Assembly: GCA_013365325.1 (NCBI GenBank)
Contig: JABVXV010000082.1
Coordinates: forward strand, 124,001-188,000
DNA length: 64,000 bases
From: Dipetalonema caudispina
Taxonomy: Eukaryota > Nematoda > Chromadorea > Rhabditida > Onchocercidae
Direction of reading: 5' to 3'
In this document: positions 50,579 to 62,176 of the stretch, piece after piece
Position numbering within the stretch: position 1 is the stretch's first letter
Layout of the letters: each line of letters begins with the position of its first letter
Notes under the pieces: generated by a model
The model's input: the letters and a program-made list of their open reading frames with translations, nothing else
What the model was told of the DNA's origin: nothing
The model's database searches: none
Made by a program: the position numbers and the translations under genes

Positions 50579-53236
50579 AATTTATTGTTCATAATCTCCA
50601 CTTTCTCGATTCTTTGCTATTTTTAGATATCCATACTGAAATGTCTTAAATCGTGTGTTTTTTCTCTTCTATTTTTTTTACTGTTTTGATTTCTAAAATT
50701 GATTTGTTATTACTGATATCGATTTGTCTTGCTGTAAGTTCTGTTTTGGACTGTGTTATAATATTCCAGCATTTAGTATAGGTTATTTCCTTCTTAAAGT
50801 TTTGATACTAATTTTAAGAAGGCCACTTTGTCGGCAAATTTAATCCACATTTCTTGGTAGACATTTTTATTTTTGCGTTATTTCTCATTAATTTTATTCC
50901 AGAAATCGAGAAATTTTACTGCAAGCAATATTAGTTGTATAAACTAGGAATATTGATTCAGGATCGTTCATTTGTTGCACATCCGAAAAACGTTTGTACG
51001 GTTATTTTCTTTGGTACTGCAGTACTATCCGTTTAAGGGTTGTGTGGAAATTCAACTGAGTTCAAATAAAATGAGTTTCAGACAGGAAATGGCGAATTGT
51101 GGTGTATTAACAAGGAAATACTGATATAATATGAGGAAAAGAAAAATTTTTTGGGAAAAGCGTGGGAATTCAAGGTTAGCTCTGCGCATTTTCCCGTGAT
51201 AAAAAGGATATTGATAAAACGGGATGATATAATAAATTTTGTGATACTTTTTTTCGAAGTTTAAATATGTTGTACTTATAGAGTGCTGTTGCGGAATAAA
51301 AGTAGACGATACTACGGTATATTGTTTCATTGTTCAGTGTTCATTTGCACTCGATTTGATTAGTTTTTTTATCTTTCATGAATTTTTTCCAACATAAAGA
51401 TAATAGGATGGCAAAAAATTTAGCAGTGAAGTGCTTTGAATTAAAAACAAATTGTTTTGCTCTTCATGTTATTTAAGTTTTCCATAACTATATTTTTTAC
51501 AGTTGTAGCAGTCACAGTATCTGATCTGTTGCTGCTCATAATAATGATATCGAAGTAATACTGGTTGAATTTGGCCTCTGTCAATATGGAAGAAGAAGAT
51601 AGTATCTTTATCGTGTTGATTGTTAGTCAATGAGAGTAGTAGAAACGAGTATCATCTAATTTAACTGATTATATCAAGGGAAGAGAAAAGATTGTTTCAG
51701 TGAAAAGATTTAAAAATATTCGGTGATGCAAATAACTGATGATGCAGAAAACTCGTCTGTTGACAAGGTAGTCGTCATTTCATTTTGTCACTGTCATGCA
51801 AACCAAAGGTTGATGATTCTCATAGTCAAGAACTAGCAAGCTTGGAATGAGTTAATTGAAATGGATGGTCGACACTGAGGTTCAGGAATGATGAGAGATA
51901 TTGCTGATTCAGGCGTTTCCATGATCTCATTCAGGAATCTTTTTTTTTAAGAAGCGATCAACTCTTTTAAGAGTTGGCGGCATTGCAAATCCAAAAAGCA
52001 AACTTTGAGTCATTGCTTCATAACTCTAAAGAATTTCACTTTATTTTGAAGGAGAGGTCATTTCTCTGCTTGTTTGTTCTAACTCAGTTATTGCATGTGA
52101 TGGACTGGTTGAATCGGTTGTCATAATTATAAAATAAATTACTTAGAGAAATACATGCGTAGCACAATATTGACTTGTTAGACAATACAATACTGTTGCA
52201 TCAAAAGAAGAAAATTCCTGTGATCAATTCCATTTTAGAGAGGAAGACATTTATATGGACTTATCCTGAGGATACATAGCACAAGTACAACTCATCTGTA
52301 TGCTGCAGATAACATGGAACGGAAGATTTCGTTTTTGATAAGCAAACATAATTATCTCCTACTCTTAGCGAGTGGTTGATAAAATGATAAGATCCCTTAG
52401 ACTGAAATATTCTAGTCTAGAAGAATAACAAAAAATTAAATAATGGATGGATTTTCTCGAAGTGTTAACTCATGATCATCTTTACGGAATGCGTGATATA
52501 TAATACATCTTTGGATACAAGATAATATCTGTAATTTGATTAATTAGTGGAACTTATGGTGATACTTGAGAAGGGCATATGACCTAAAAAGTGCTATTCG
52601 TCGGAGTGATTATACTTCGATACTTTTTTTGATAATTAATTAAATGTTCATTACTAATTTGTGAGAAAATCTCATTGTCAGGATTGTATAAGTACGATTA
52701 CATGCATGAAGTAGTGGAATGATGCACTCTTTTATGTATGTATTATTTTCTTCATAAAATGATAAAAGTTTATTCGTTTACATTTACTGTTATGGTACTG
52801 TAAACAATGACAAGAATGGTGACAAATGTATGACATTTCGCTTTTGAAATATACTACGAAAAATGAAAACTGAATGAAATTTTCTTTTTTTTTTCTTTTG
52901 AATTCCTTTAAGGAGTTCAAATTAATAGTAGACAAAAGATTAGATTAGAATATGCAATAAATAATATGAAATTCAATGAGCGATTTTTCATTTTTTCAAA
53001 ATTAGCAGTGTAGTCATCGTGTGCTACTTGGTTCGATTCGATAATGGATGGATAGATTAGATTCTTAGCTGTTATGGCTTAGCAGAATGGCTCCATTAGC
53101 TTAATTTGAGTGTTTGACGTCACAAGGGTCTTTTCTTTCTGAACATTTTTTATTGATTTCGAGCATCGTATTGGTGAACTAAGTTATGAGAAAATATTGG
53201 CCAACATGTTGTTTATTTGGGGTGATTTTCCTTTTC
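50579..53236. other. intergenic between pis-1 and gpb-2
   Basis: About 2.7 kb of AT-rich DNA holding the pis-1 3'UTR and the gpb-2 promoter. No reading frame, RNA gene or repeat could be supported. Confidence 0.6.
51065..51070 (+). terminator. pis-1: candidate poly(A) signal of pis-1
   Basis: AATAAA lies about 490 bases after the pis-1 stop codon (50576-50578), in AT-rich DNA. It is the first canonical hexamer I noticed downstream; the real 3' end could be earlier with a variant signal. Confidence 0.25.
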
Positions 53237-53251
53237 TATCTTATTTTTCAG
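53237..53251 (+). promoter_or_regulatory. gpb-2: candidate spliced-leader acceptor of gpb-2
   Basis: A pyrimidine-rich CTATCTTATTTTTCAG run closely matches the nematode TTTTCAG consensus and ends 57 bases before the gpb-2 ATG. No upstream exon is evident, so trans-splicing is likely; a 5'UTR intron is the alternative. Confidence 0.5.
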
Positions 53252-53308
53252 GAAGGAAAACTATCGAACATGTGATTATAATTTGGCCTTCAATTCTGTT
53301 CCATCGAA

Positions 53309-56300
53309 ATGAGCGATGAACAAAGTATTCAAGGTTCTATTCTTATTTTGTTGCAGAATATATCATTTAAATAATAAACAAGAAGAAACAGAAGTTAAAT
53401 TTTTACTTGGAGAAAGTACAAATGTGAAATTCCTTTTCGGTACATGGAAATCAAAGATTAATCGTTCCGATGGAGTTGATGGTTCCATTTCTTGATAAGA
53501 ACATCATAAGAAATGATAACTTTTTAAATAGGTGATATTCTTATTTGTTTTCTTTTCAGTGGAAACGGAAGAAAAGTCAGCTGGAGATGAGCCATCTAAT
53601 GCAAAAATCGTTGCATCTGTGCAAGCCATTGCTATAGAGACAGGAACAAGGTTGAAATATTTGTAACATGCTTTGTGGCTTTTTTATATCGAACTTTTCG
53701 TCAATACATTCATTAGCTCATGGAGCATTTATATTTATCGCGAATGTTTGTAAATCGTATACTTTTTGTTAGTTTAGAAATACAGACACCGTCGAAGTAC
53801 TTGCTCGTGAGGCGGAAGATCTTCGAAAAAAGTTAGAAGCGGAACGAAGAAAATTGAACGATGTTTCGAGTAAGTCTCTAAGAATATTGTTCGCTCCAAA
53901 TTATTTTCAGTTGTATTATTGTTAAGTAATTTTTCAACTATATCAGGAAATTTTGGCATATGGTAAGGAACTACTTCAACTTTTATTTCATTTTTTAATA
54001 CCCGCGTTAAAAGCAAACAATAATGTTCAGCAGTACTAATAATTATGTTAGTTGCGCTGTGTTATCAGCAGTTCATGTGTATTTACTTTAGTTGAACAAG
54101 CAGCCGAAAGTCTCGAACCACTAGCACAACTAAACATTAAACAACGTCGTATATTGAAAGGACATGCTGGGAAAGTGCTTTGCATGGATTGGTCCTTAGA
54201 TAAACGACATATCGTTTCTTCTTCACAGGTTCTGGTTTCCATTCTAAACAATTATTAGCTCTAACTTTTCAACTGATTGTAAACTCTTGACTTTTTATTT
54301 TCTGCGTTTTTTTGGGTTTTCCCTCGATTCCTTCGATGATGATGTTATCCGAATTCAATGAAGAACGTTAACTTTCAAATGTCAAGTTTCATTTCTTACT
54401 TAAATATGCTGTAATATTTATCCTAGATCTGAAATTTGTTTTTCACATTTCTGTATAAAGCACACATCAGTTGTCATTACTAAAGCATGAAATCCATATC
54501 CGTCAAGTCCAGCACTGATAGTTTCTGACGCTTGTTTAGCGGAGGATGATAAATTTCTCAATTTATTTCATAGATTTCTTGAATTCAAAAGGGAAAAAAT
54601 GAATTTTTGCGGAAGATAATTGCTTAGACAGAGATGGTAACAAACAGTAAGTAGTAAATCATCACTTATTGGAGTTAAAGTACTGTTTCTCCGCCTTGTT
54701 CCCCCTTCCTCATCAATTTGTAACTCAAAGGAAGCTATAAAGGGCATAATTTACTGTCATTATTTATTCAACATTTTAAAAGGTCTTATTGGACCAAGAT
54801 ACGAACTTATAATTTCGCAGCAAGACTTCTGATTGAAAACTGCCACTAAACAATAATTTTGTCGGCTTGTTAAACCATTAACATTTCAATTGACTTGTTC
54901 AGGATGGAAAAGTAATCGTATGGGATGGTTTTACAACGAATAAGGAACATGCATTAACTATGCCAACAACATGGGTAATGGCCTGTGCTTATTCCCCTAG
55001 TGCGCAAATGATTGCTTGCGGGTATTACAAGTTTTCCCGATGTTTTATTTTTTAAATTTCATTATTCTTCATGTTGTCGAAATTATTTTACTTCAGAGAA
55101 TCTAAATGGAAAACTTAGATGAAAACTTATGGAAAGTACTTGTCACATAACGAAGCTTTCATTTCAAAAAACTCAAAATTGAGAAATAGCCATCATTTTG
55201 AATCCTTTAAAATAGTAGTAGGTTCGTTGTGTGACTAAACCGTTATATTATAAAATATTGCATGCTGATTTTAGAGGTTTGGATAATAAGTGTTCAGTGG
55301 TACCGTTGAGCTTTGAAGATGATATCTTGCAAAAAAAACGATCTGTTGCGACCCACACGAGCTATATGTCATGCTGTATCTTTCTTAGATCTGATAATTT
55401 AGTGAGTTTTTTTCATTCTATATGTTTGAAACTAAAAACCTCTCCATTCTTTTGTCCTACGCGAAGCATCTTTCTCTTCTTAAAAAGTAATTGAAGTTTA
55501 AATTATTTTCTAAAATAAAAAAATATTGAAATCACTTATTTGCAGCTTCTGACCGGTAGTGGTGATTCAACATGTGCCATATGGGATGTGGAGAGCGGTC
55601 AGATGATTCAAAATTTTCATGGTCACATTGGTGATGTTTTTGCAGTTGATGTACCAAAAAGCGATACTGGCAACCTTTTTATTTCTGGGGTAAATTTCAT
55701 TTTTGTTACGGTATTCATTCTGCTTATATTCAAAAGAAATTCTGGAGAGAAAAACTTGAAGCTTTCAACAGACCTGCTTTTCGAAGTAAATCAGTAAACT
55801 GATAGATTCTTTCGGCACCTGTTTGCTAAAGTTGTTTCTTCCTCATTGCTGATATTGTATATTTTCTGGAAGTTTAGAGTTAATTATGGTTTTAAGGGAG
55901 CAGACAAGCATGCATTAGTTTGGGACATAAGAACCGGGCAGTGTGTACAGAGTTTCGAAGGACATGAAGCAGATATTAATACAGTTAGGTTTCATCCAAA
56001 TGGTGATGCTTTCGCGACCGGCTCTGATGATGCCTCGGTTAGTTTCTTAGTCAATTTTTCCCTTGGTTATAAAAGCCCGTATTGCATTTGTTGTACTATA
56101 CGTTTCAAAATCTTATGTAATCAGTTTATCTTATCAGATTTTTTTACGTTTTAGTGCCGGTTGTTCGATTTACGCGCTGATCGACAGGTATGTGTTTATG
56201 AAAAAGAATCCGTTTTGTTTCCAGTGAATGGTGTCGACTTCAGTTTGAGCGGTGAGTAAACTATCTTGGTAATTTATATCTTTAAAACATTGTGGTATAT

Positions 56301-56753
56301 TGCGTTGTTTTCTGTTTGAGTATGCTACAGTTTTCGTATTTTGGTAATTCTATAACAGTGAAGTTTCTAGGTCGTATACTTTTTGCTGGTTATGGTGATT
56401 ATCGCGTTGGTGTGTGGGATTCATTAAAATGTGTACGTCATTCAGTTCTATACGGTCATGAAAATAGGATTTCGTGTCTACGAACAAGTCCAGATGGGAC
56501 TGCAATATGCACTGCTAGTTGGGACTGTACCATTCGTGTAAGTCTTTGCCTGTAAAGTTCTATTTTACATACAAGAAATTTCCCCATTACATTAATAAAA
56601 TGGACTTTGGTTCTATTAATTGCAACGCGAGGTCAGTTGGTTGATCCTACTGACAATACTTGCAATACCAACAACGTCAGTTCCCAATTTTTATATCCAT
56701 TAATTATTATACGCAACCATATTCTCGTTTTCTTTTTTTAGATATGGGCATAA
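53309..56753 (+). CDS. gpb-2: G-protein beta-5 subunit, WD40 propeller (11 exons, 383 aa)
   Basis: This is the beta-5 class of G-protein beta subunit, which pairs with the GGL domain of R7-type RGS proteins (EGL-10 and EAT-16 in C. elegans) to set Go/Gq signalling in neurons and muscle. Exons: 53309-53333, 53560-53650, 53778-53869, 54092-54228, 54903-55021, 55275-55401, 55546-55689, 55897-56037, 56155-56251, 56371-56537, 56742-56753, in phase throughout (1152 bases). An N-terminal coiled coil ([17 protein letters not shown]) precedes seven WD repeats, with [90 protein letters not shown] and [14 protein letters not shown]. It ends in SWDCTIRIWA. The match to vertebrate GNB5 is strong along the whole length. 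The last coding exon has only three codons plus stop. Confidence 0.96.
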
Positions 56754-57502
56754 AGACGACGACGTTGAAAGAAAAAAGTTGGGCTTTTCATCCAGTATTT
56801 AGTTCTACTCCCATTTTTCACTGTCAGCATACCAGCGTTCATCCCCTGAATTCTCATTTGTCTGCTTCCTTTTAGTGGTTATTTCTGCACTGTTCACAGC
56901 TCTCCAGCCTAGAACCTGACATCCTTATACTATGCTTATATATGATACATTTAATTTTATTGAATACTTACAGAAGTATCATATATAAACACAATAAGCA
57001 GTCGAGTGTCACCACAACATTCACTTGTAAGCAATTTATGGCACCCTAATGTATATCTTGAAAACTTTTAACTAGTATTAAGATTGAACCGACAGGAAAA
57101 CTGATATGGGAAACATATTGGAAATGATGATCTAATCTCATCGCTACAAGTAATTCAAAAACTTAGTGCATTCACTTTGACTTCTGAATCATGATATATT
57201 GTCACCACAACTTTTTCAGTATGGTCTTCCCTACTTCTTCCAATTTTTTAGCGGTATTTCATTATTCCCACTCAATGCAGTTGTTCTTATCAAATTTTCT
57301 CTCTTTAAATTACCCTGAAAACCATTAACAATAACAACTTTTAGTAAATAAAGAGATCGTAGAGTTTCATATTTAGCGATGCTTGCTCTTTTGTCGATAT
57401 ATATGATATATATATATATATATATAGTTCATAATAGAAACGAAAAACGATAAAGTTTAAAGGTAAAATAGACGTGAAGATGCGTTTCTCATATTTTTAT
57501 TA
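56754..57502. other. convergent 3' region of gpb-2 and METTL17
   Basis: The two genes end facing each other. The space holds the gpb-2 3'UTR and a short AT microsatellite (about 57398-57426, TATATATGATATAT then AT repeats). No gene is supported. Confidence 0.6.
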
Positions 57503-57508
57503 TTTATT
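57503..57508 (-). terminator. METTL17: candidate poly(A) signal of METTL17
   Basis: AATAAA on the minus strand (within AATAAATAATAAA), about 150 bases past the stop codon at 57660-57662. The spacing is typical for a nematode 3'UTR. Confidence 0.4.
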
Positions 57509-57659
57509 AATAAAATGTCACCGTATTGTATAATTGTTTTAAAACATAAGTATTTTACTATGAACAATAAGAACGAATAACACAAGGAAACTTCAACAAC
57601 AATACCAAAAAAGACCCGCAGCAAGTAATAATATAAGCAATGCGAAAAAAAATGCAGCA

Positions 57660-60600
57660 TTAGTTGGAGGAAGATTTTTTCTCTATCATATTCTTGGCAT
57701 GCTTTTCCTCTGTAATTTCCTCCACCGCTTTTTCATACACATCGAATTCCGAATCAGACCCTACAGCTTTCACCTAAACGAAATACTTGATAAGTGTATT
57801 AAACGCAAAAAGAGCTGCAGGTTTTCACCTATACCTAACAAATTTGCAAATTCATTTAAATCCACTTCTGAAACCTCATAAAACGTCATCTATGAACACA
57901 AAAAGTAGATGCTTTGCCTTTGCATCTACCTCCACAAGGTGTACATCTCGTTTAGCAGTGCCGGAAAAAAAAAGCTGCATAAAGAGTAACCTCTACTGGC
58001 AGCGTTCGACCCGTCTTAACATTTTTAACCAATTTGTAAATTTTGCCCATACTTCTGGATACTGTGAAACGCTGTATTCCACAAAATGGTGTGCAAACTG
58101 TGCAGCACACATGTCGATCGCCACGCTTTAGCTGAAGTTAAGAAAAACCAAAAGTAAAATTCAGAAGTCAATAGACAGGCTATACGCCTATCAATTTTAA
58201 TGTCCGTCACGGAAAAAATGATATTTTCAAAAAAAATGCATTTAAGACCTTGTTTACTTCGATAGTTTTCAAAAAAACTTATCAGAACAGGACGAATGAT
58301 TTTCTGCTTTAATCTGGGATAAACAAACCGTCAGAAGTCTGCTTTCAGATATATGATGAGGCTTTGCTCCTTTGGCCATAATAATATACGTAAATGACCC
58401 TGTCTCAGTATTAAACATTTGCTTCCGTCCATCAGCTCGTAACACATTCCACTGAGTAGAGAAACTGCATACGTCCCTAGAACAGAGGATATTTAACTTA
58501 TTAAATATATTTATTGGAAACAAGTCCAGACTTATGATTGAAGTGGAAACAAAAAACAGGTAAAAAGGTGTTAACTGAATTGAAAAAAACCAAAATTTTA
58601 ACACAGTGATCATACAAATAACTAACTTTGCTTTTTCCACATTTTTTGGGCATCCTTGATCATGTGGACATGGAGCAAACACATATCCAGGCTCTAACCT
58701 GGTTGGCAGAACTGTGTTTGGTGGAAGCTGGAATCAAATTAGGTTAAAAGCAATCCTTTCCTACATGAATATGCGAAGATGATTCGATAAGCAAAAAAGA
58801 CAGAGTGGTATTACTGTCACTGATTACCTAAATCGATACAATTCAAGTGAACGTAGCTACTACCACAGTCCTGAAGCACAGAAGCACTACATTGCTCCTC
58901 AGATCTCAACTACTTCAAGCGTACCATATTTTTAATAAGATTATAACGCATATAGTTCGATAATTGTTGATCAGTCAAGATACATTCTGCTTCTTCATTC
59001 AATACTTTTCCTTCCATCAAGACTTGCCGAGTTTTTTCTCGATGCAGTTCACAGCCACCCATCAGGATATAATCTCTGGCTTCCATCAAAGCATTATAGC
59101 CACCTTTACAGCTCCCGTCAATTAATACCAAATACCTTAATAACAATTGTTTAACTGACTTTTTACAAAATTTCGAATTCCACCTCCTTCCATAAATTCC
59201 TTTTAACAATTTCTAAATTTTATTTTCAATAGTGTGAAAACTACTCATTCGAAAGAGATAAACAATTTAAGATTAAATCGACTCACTTGTTCGTTCGCTT
59301 CCATAAATCTGTTAGCAACTCAATTCGTGATTCGCCGGAAGCCAATTCAACAAGAAGACGATGAACGATTATCACATCAAAAGTGTTATTTAACGACGGT
59401 GCCAAAAAATTTCGGAAGCTAACATTTGGATGCACAAATGGATGCCCATTGTTTTCACCACTACCCTAAAAATAAATGAACTTATTAACGTTATATAGCT
59501 TTTTGAATTCAATCATAGGAAACTCTGCAGAGAAAACAATGAATTAGAAGTTACTAACGATTCATTGATACTGTTTAATGGGATGAAGGAAAAATTACTC
59601 GTCAAATATGATCACAAGAAAAAAAGACAAACATACCCTTAAAACATCCATGCAAAACTGATTTATTTCTTCATTTGAATCAATTAGCTGGAAACTTTTG
59701 ACTCGTTCTCCCCACTGGTCGAATGCAGCCCAAAATGCAGCGCCAGAACCACTTCCATAGTCCAAAACTGTTTCTGGGATGTATCCACTGTTCTCGAATT
59801 CTTGTAATACAAAACGAACTTCTGCATAATTAGGTGCAAACCTGAAAGGTGCAAAACAGTAAAATATTTCATTGGCTGCTTTTTCATTGGGTTTTTCTGT
59901 GTTGAGTATTTGGAAAAGATTGTTCAAATGAGATCATATCATCATATTAAAGTGGGAAACTATAAAAACCAACGCAATGAAAGACGTTTTAATAATTTAA
60001 ATCACCCTCTACCAAATCATATCGTTCTGCATCAGACAGCATCAACAGCATCAACTGAACGGGATAATAAAGTAAGTTCTTTAAAACGAATTGGAAAACA
60101 TTAATTATAAAACTGTGCATTAGAAAACTATCCGACGTATTTAACGCACTCTGGCAGCAAAAATGAATGCTTAATACTTCAGAAAAGATAAAAAAAAAAG
60201 ACAACTGGTGATTACTTAAAATAAACAACGTTTCATGTGAAAAAATAAACCGCGGTTAGATTCTATTGTTCTTTGCAAAAACTAAAGAAAAATTAATGAT
60301 TTACCTGGCTAAGGTATAAGCTGCAGCATGTTCACGCGTTTTAAAGTTCAGTGGCTTCCAGTTATATCTCGTATGGCGCAACAATTTACGTACTTTCTTG
60401 TCTACTTCCAAATCGAATGCTTCCATCTAATATAAATTTCATGAGCCAATCAAATATTCCAATCTTATTTGAATTTTTAATTGATCCTTGCTCTTGATAT
60501 GATGTACTATGCCAAACATAAATATCAAAAAAAGTTGAAGATTTGATTCGGTTTGACTTTAATATACATGAAAGTTAAGCCAAATTTCATGGAAAAAATC

Positions 60601-62117
60601 ACGAAGTTGAAACTAACAACTTTCTGATTGACAGAATTACGATCCGGAAATCCACTTTCTGCTTCCAACATTTTCTTAATTTCATGACGTGCTTCTTGTA
60701 CTTCTTCTGGTGATGCTGGAAACTGGCGCTGATTCAGCTTTTCTTTTAGCTAAAAATACTAAATGATTGGGATTTAATAGAAATAACTACAACACTTATA
60801 GAATTTTTTCAATTTTACCAAAACCATGAGAGCAATAACAAAAAAGACTTCAATTTAAAAGACACCTAACACCTATGTGAAGACTTATAAGTAACAAAAC
60901 TATTCAGTATTTCGTACAGTTTTAAGTAAAACGGATATATATTAACTTGGAATGCAGAAGTAAAGATAACTTATTATCAGAAAAAGCATAAAGAATCCCA
61001 TATGAATGTTAACTTCCACGTATTATCAATGATGGCTGAAAAAAATTAAATTCGCACTTTTAACAGGCTCTGATTAGATAAGAGCACTTCATCATATGTG
61101 AATTTCGTTATTCAAATGAAATGAAAAAGTCACTCCGAAGATTATAATTTTTCACCTCTTCCTTTTGCACAGAATATTTTAGCTAGCATCCATAAAGCAA
61201 GATAAAAAATTCATGAAATTTTATTATACAGATTCACATAAAATAAATGAGAAAAATGAGCTTGAGTATTCAAAAAGGTAAAGAAAAGTGATTTGCACCT
61301 GATCAGCCTCAAACTGCAGAATTTTCGGATTTCTAGAACATGATGTGAGTGCATTCCATAGGCCAACAATTGCTTTTTGTGGTAAAACTCCGTTGTACTT
61401 CAATCGTACTTTCTTCGCTGAATGACATTTTAAATCAATATTGTGTCCTTTTCAGAAATCTACTTGCTTCCTGTCACAAAAATTTAATATATAAAAAAAA
61501 GATGATTTTTTAAACTCATGAAATATTATCAACAACTTGTCGATATTTTTTACCTCTAACGATGCAGGGAAATTAACCCGAATTGAGCAATTCACTAGTT
61601 CGTAAACATTATAATAATAAGAAAAGTCTCTATTGTTGAAACTTATACAAACCGTTGTGATAAAAAGCCAATCTGTCGTTACCTTCTCATATTTCAATAA
61701 AATGTTACGCAAGAATTCATGAGAGATTTTCACATTGTTGTAGAAGATTATTTTTCAAAAAAAGAAAAAGTTAAAATGTCAAAAAATTCTTATGAAAGCT
61801 GCATCATTTTCCAACCCTGAGACAATCAAAAAAGCCTCCATCTACATTATCCAATTGAATTAATATTCGAAAAGTGGAAAAAGTGTGAGTAAGTAGCATC
61901 ACAGAAGAAAAAACTATTACAAATACTCAAAATTTATCAAAAGGAAACAAATTATCTTCTTACCACCAACATCCTTCAGCTGCATAATACTCCTCGAGCC
62001 CGTTTCGACATTCAGGGAAATGATATTAGCACTTCCATCATCCAAAGTTTTTGGTAATCCGACTGCAGCTCGTTGTCCAGTCCTAAATCGACATAGTGTT
62101 TGGAATAATTTCATCAT
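57660..62117 (-). CDS. METTL17: METTL17/Rsm22-like mitochondrial ribosome assembly factor (12 exons, 554 aa)
   Basis: METTL17/Rsm22 proteins bind the mitochondrial small ribosomal subunit during assembly, carry a methyltransferase fold and an Fe-S cluster. Exons in transcript order: 61964-62117, 61299-61417, 60621-60749, 60305-60426, 59637-59841, 59287-59465, 58925-59135, 58627-58727, 58329-58476, 57991-58131, 57835-57889, 57660-57760; all junctions stay in frame (1665 bases). The N terminus (MMKLFQTLCRFRTGQRAAVG) is basic and Leu-rich, as for mitochondrial import. The SAM-fold motif VLDYGSGSGAAFWAAF has its DYGSGSG at residues 202-208. FAPCPHDQGC (Cys393, Cys399) and VCSF (Cys410) mark the Fe-S region, followed by HVCCTVCTPFCG (465-474). 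The C-terminal tail is acidic and Lys-rich. Two ATGs start the frame in tandem; I took the first. The family is secure; human METTL17 is somewhat shorter (about 456 residues). Confidence 0.92.
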
Positions 62118-62165
62118 CCACGATCAGTTCATCGCAAACAGTAGCTTTTACCTTTCATGATAATC

Positions 62166-62176
62166 CTGAAAACTAC
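62166..62176 (-). promoter_or_regulatory. METTL17: candidate trans-splice acceptor of METTL17
   Basis: GTAGTTTTCAG on the minus strand ends 48 bases before the METTL17 ATG. No upstream partner exon was seen. An ATG followed by a GTAAAAG lies within the short leader, so a small 5'UTR intron is also possible. Confidence 0.4.

Noticed and set aside
57398..57426. TA-rich run near the gpb-2/METTL17 junction
   Set aside because: It is a simple AT microsatellite, not a promoter or origin.
58269..58682. Minus-strand 137-codon open frame
   Set aside because: It is two METTL17 exons (58627-58727 and 58329-58476) read through the intron between them; the middle hydrophobic part is intron.
61452..61733. 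Minus-strand 93-codon frame containing KISHEFLRNILLKYEK
   Set aside because: It lies in METTL17 intron 1, has no usable AG acceptor before the plausible part, and the flanking exons (61964-62117 and 61299-61417) join in frame without it.
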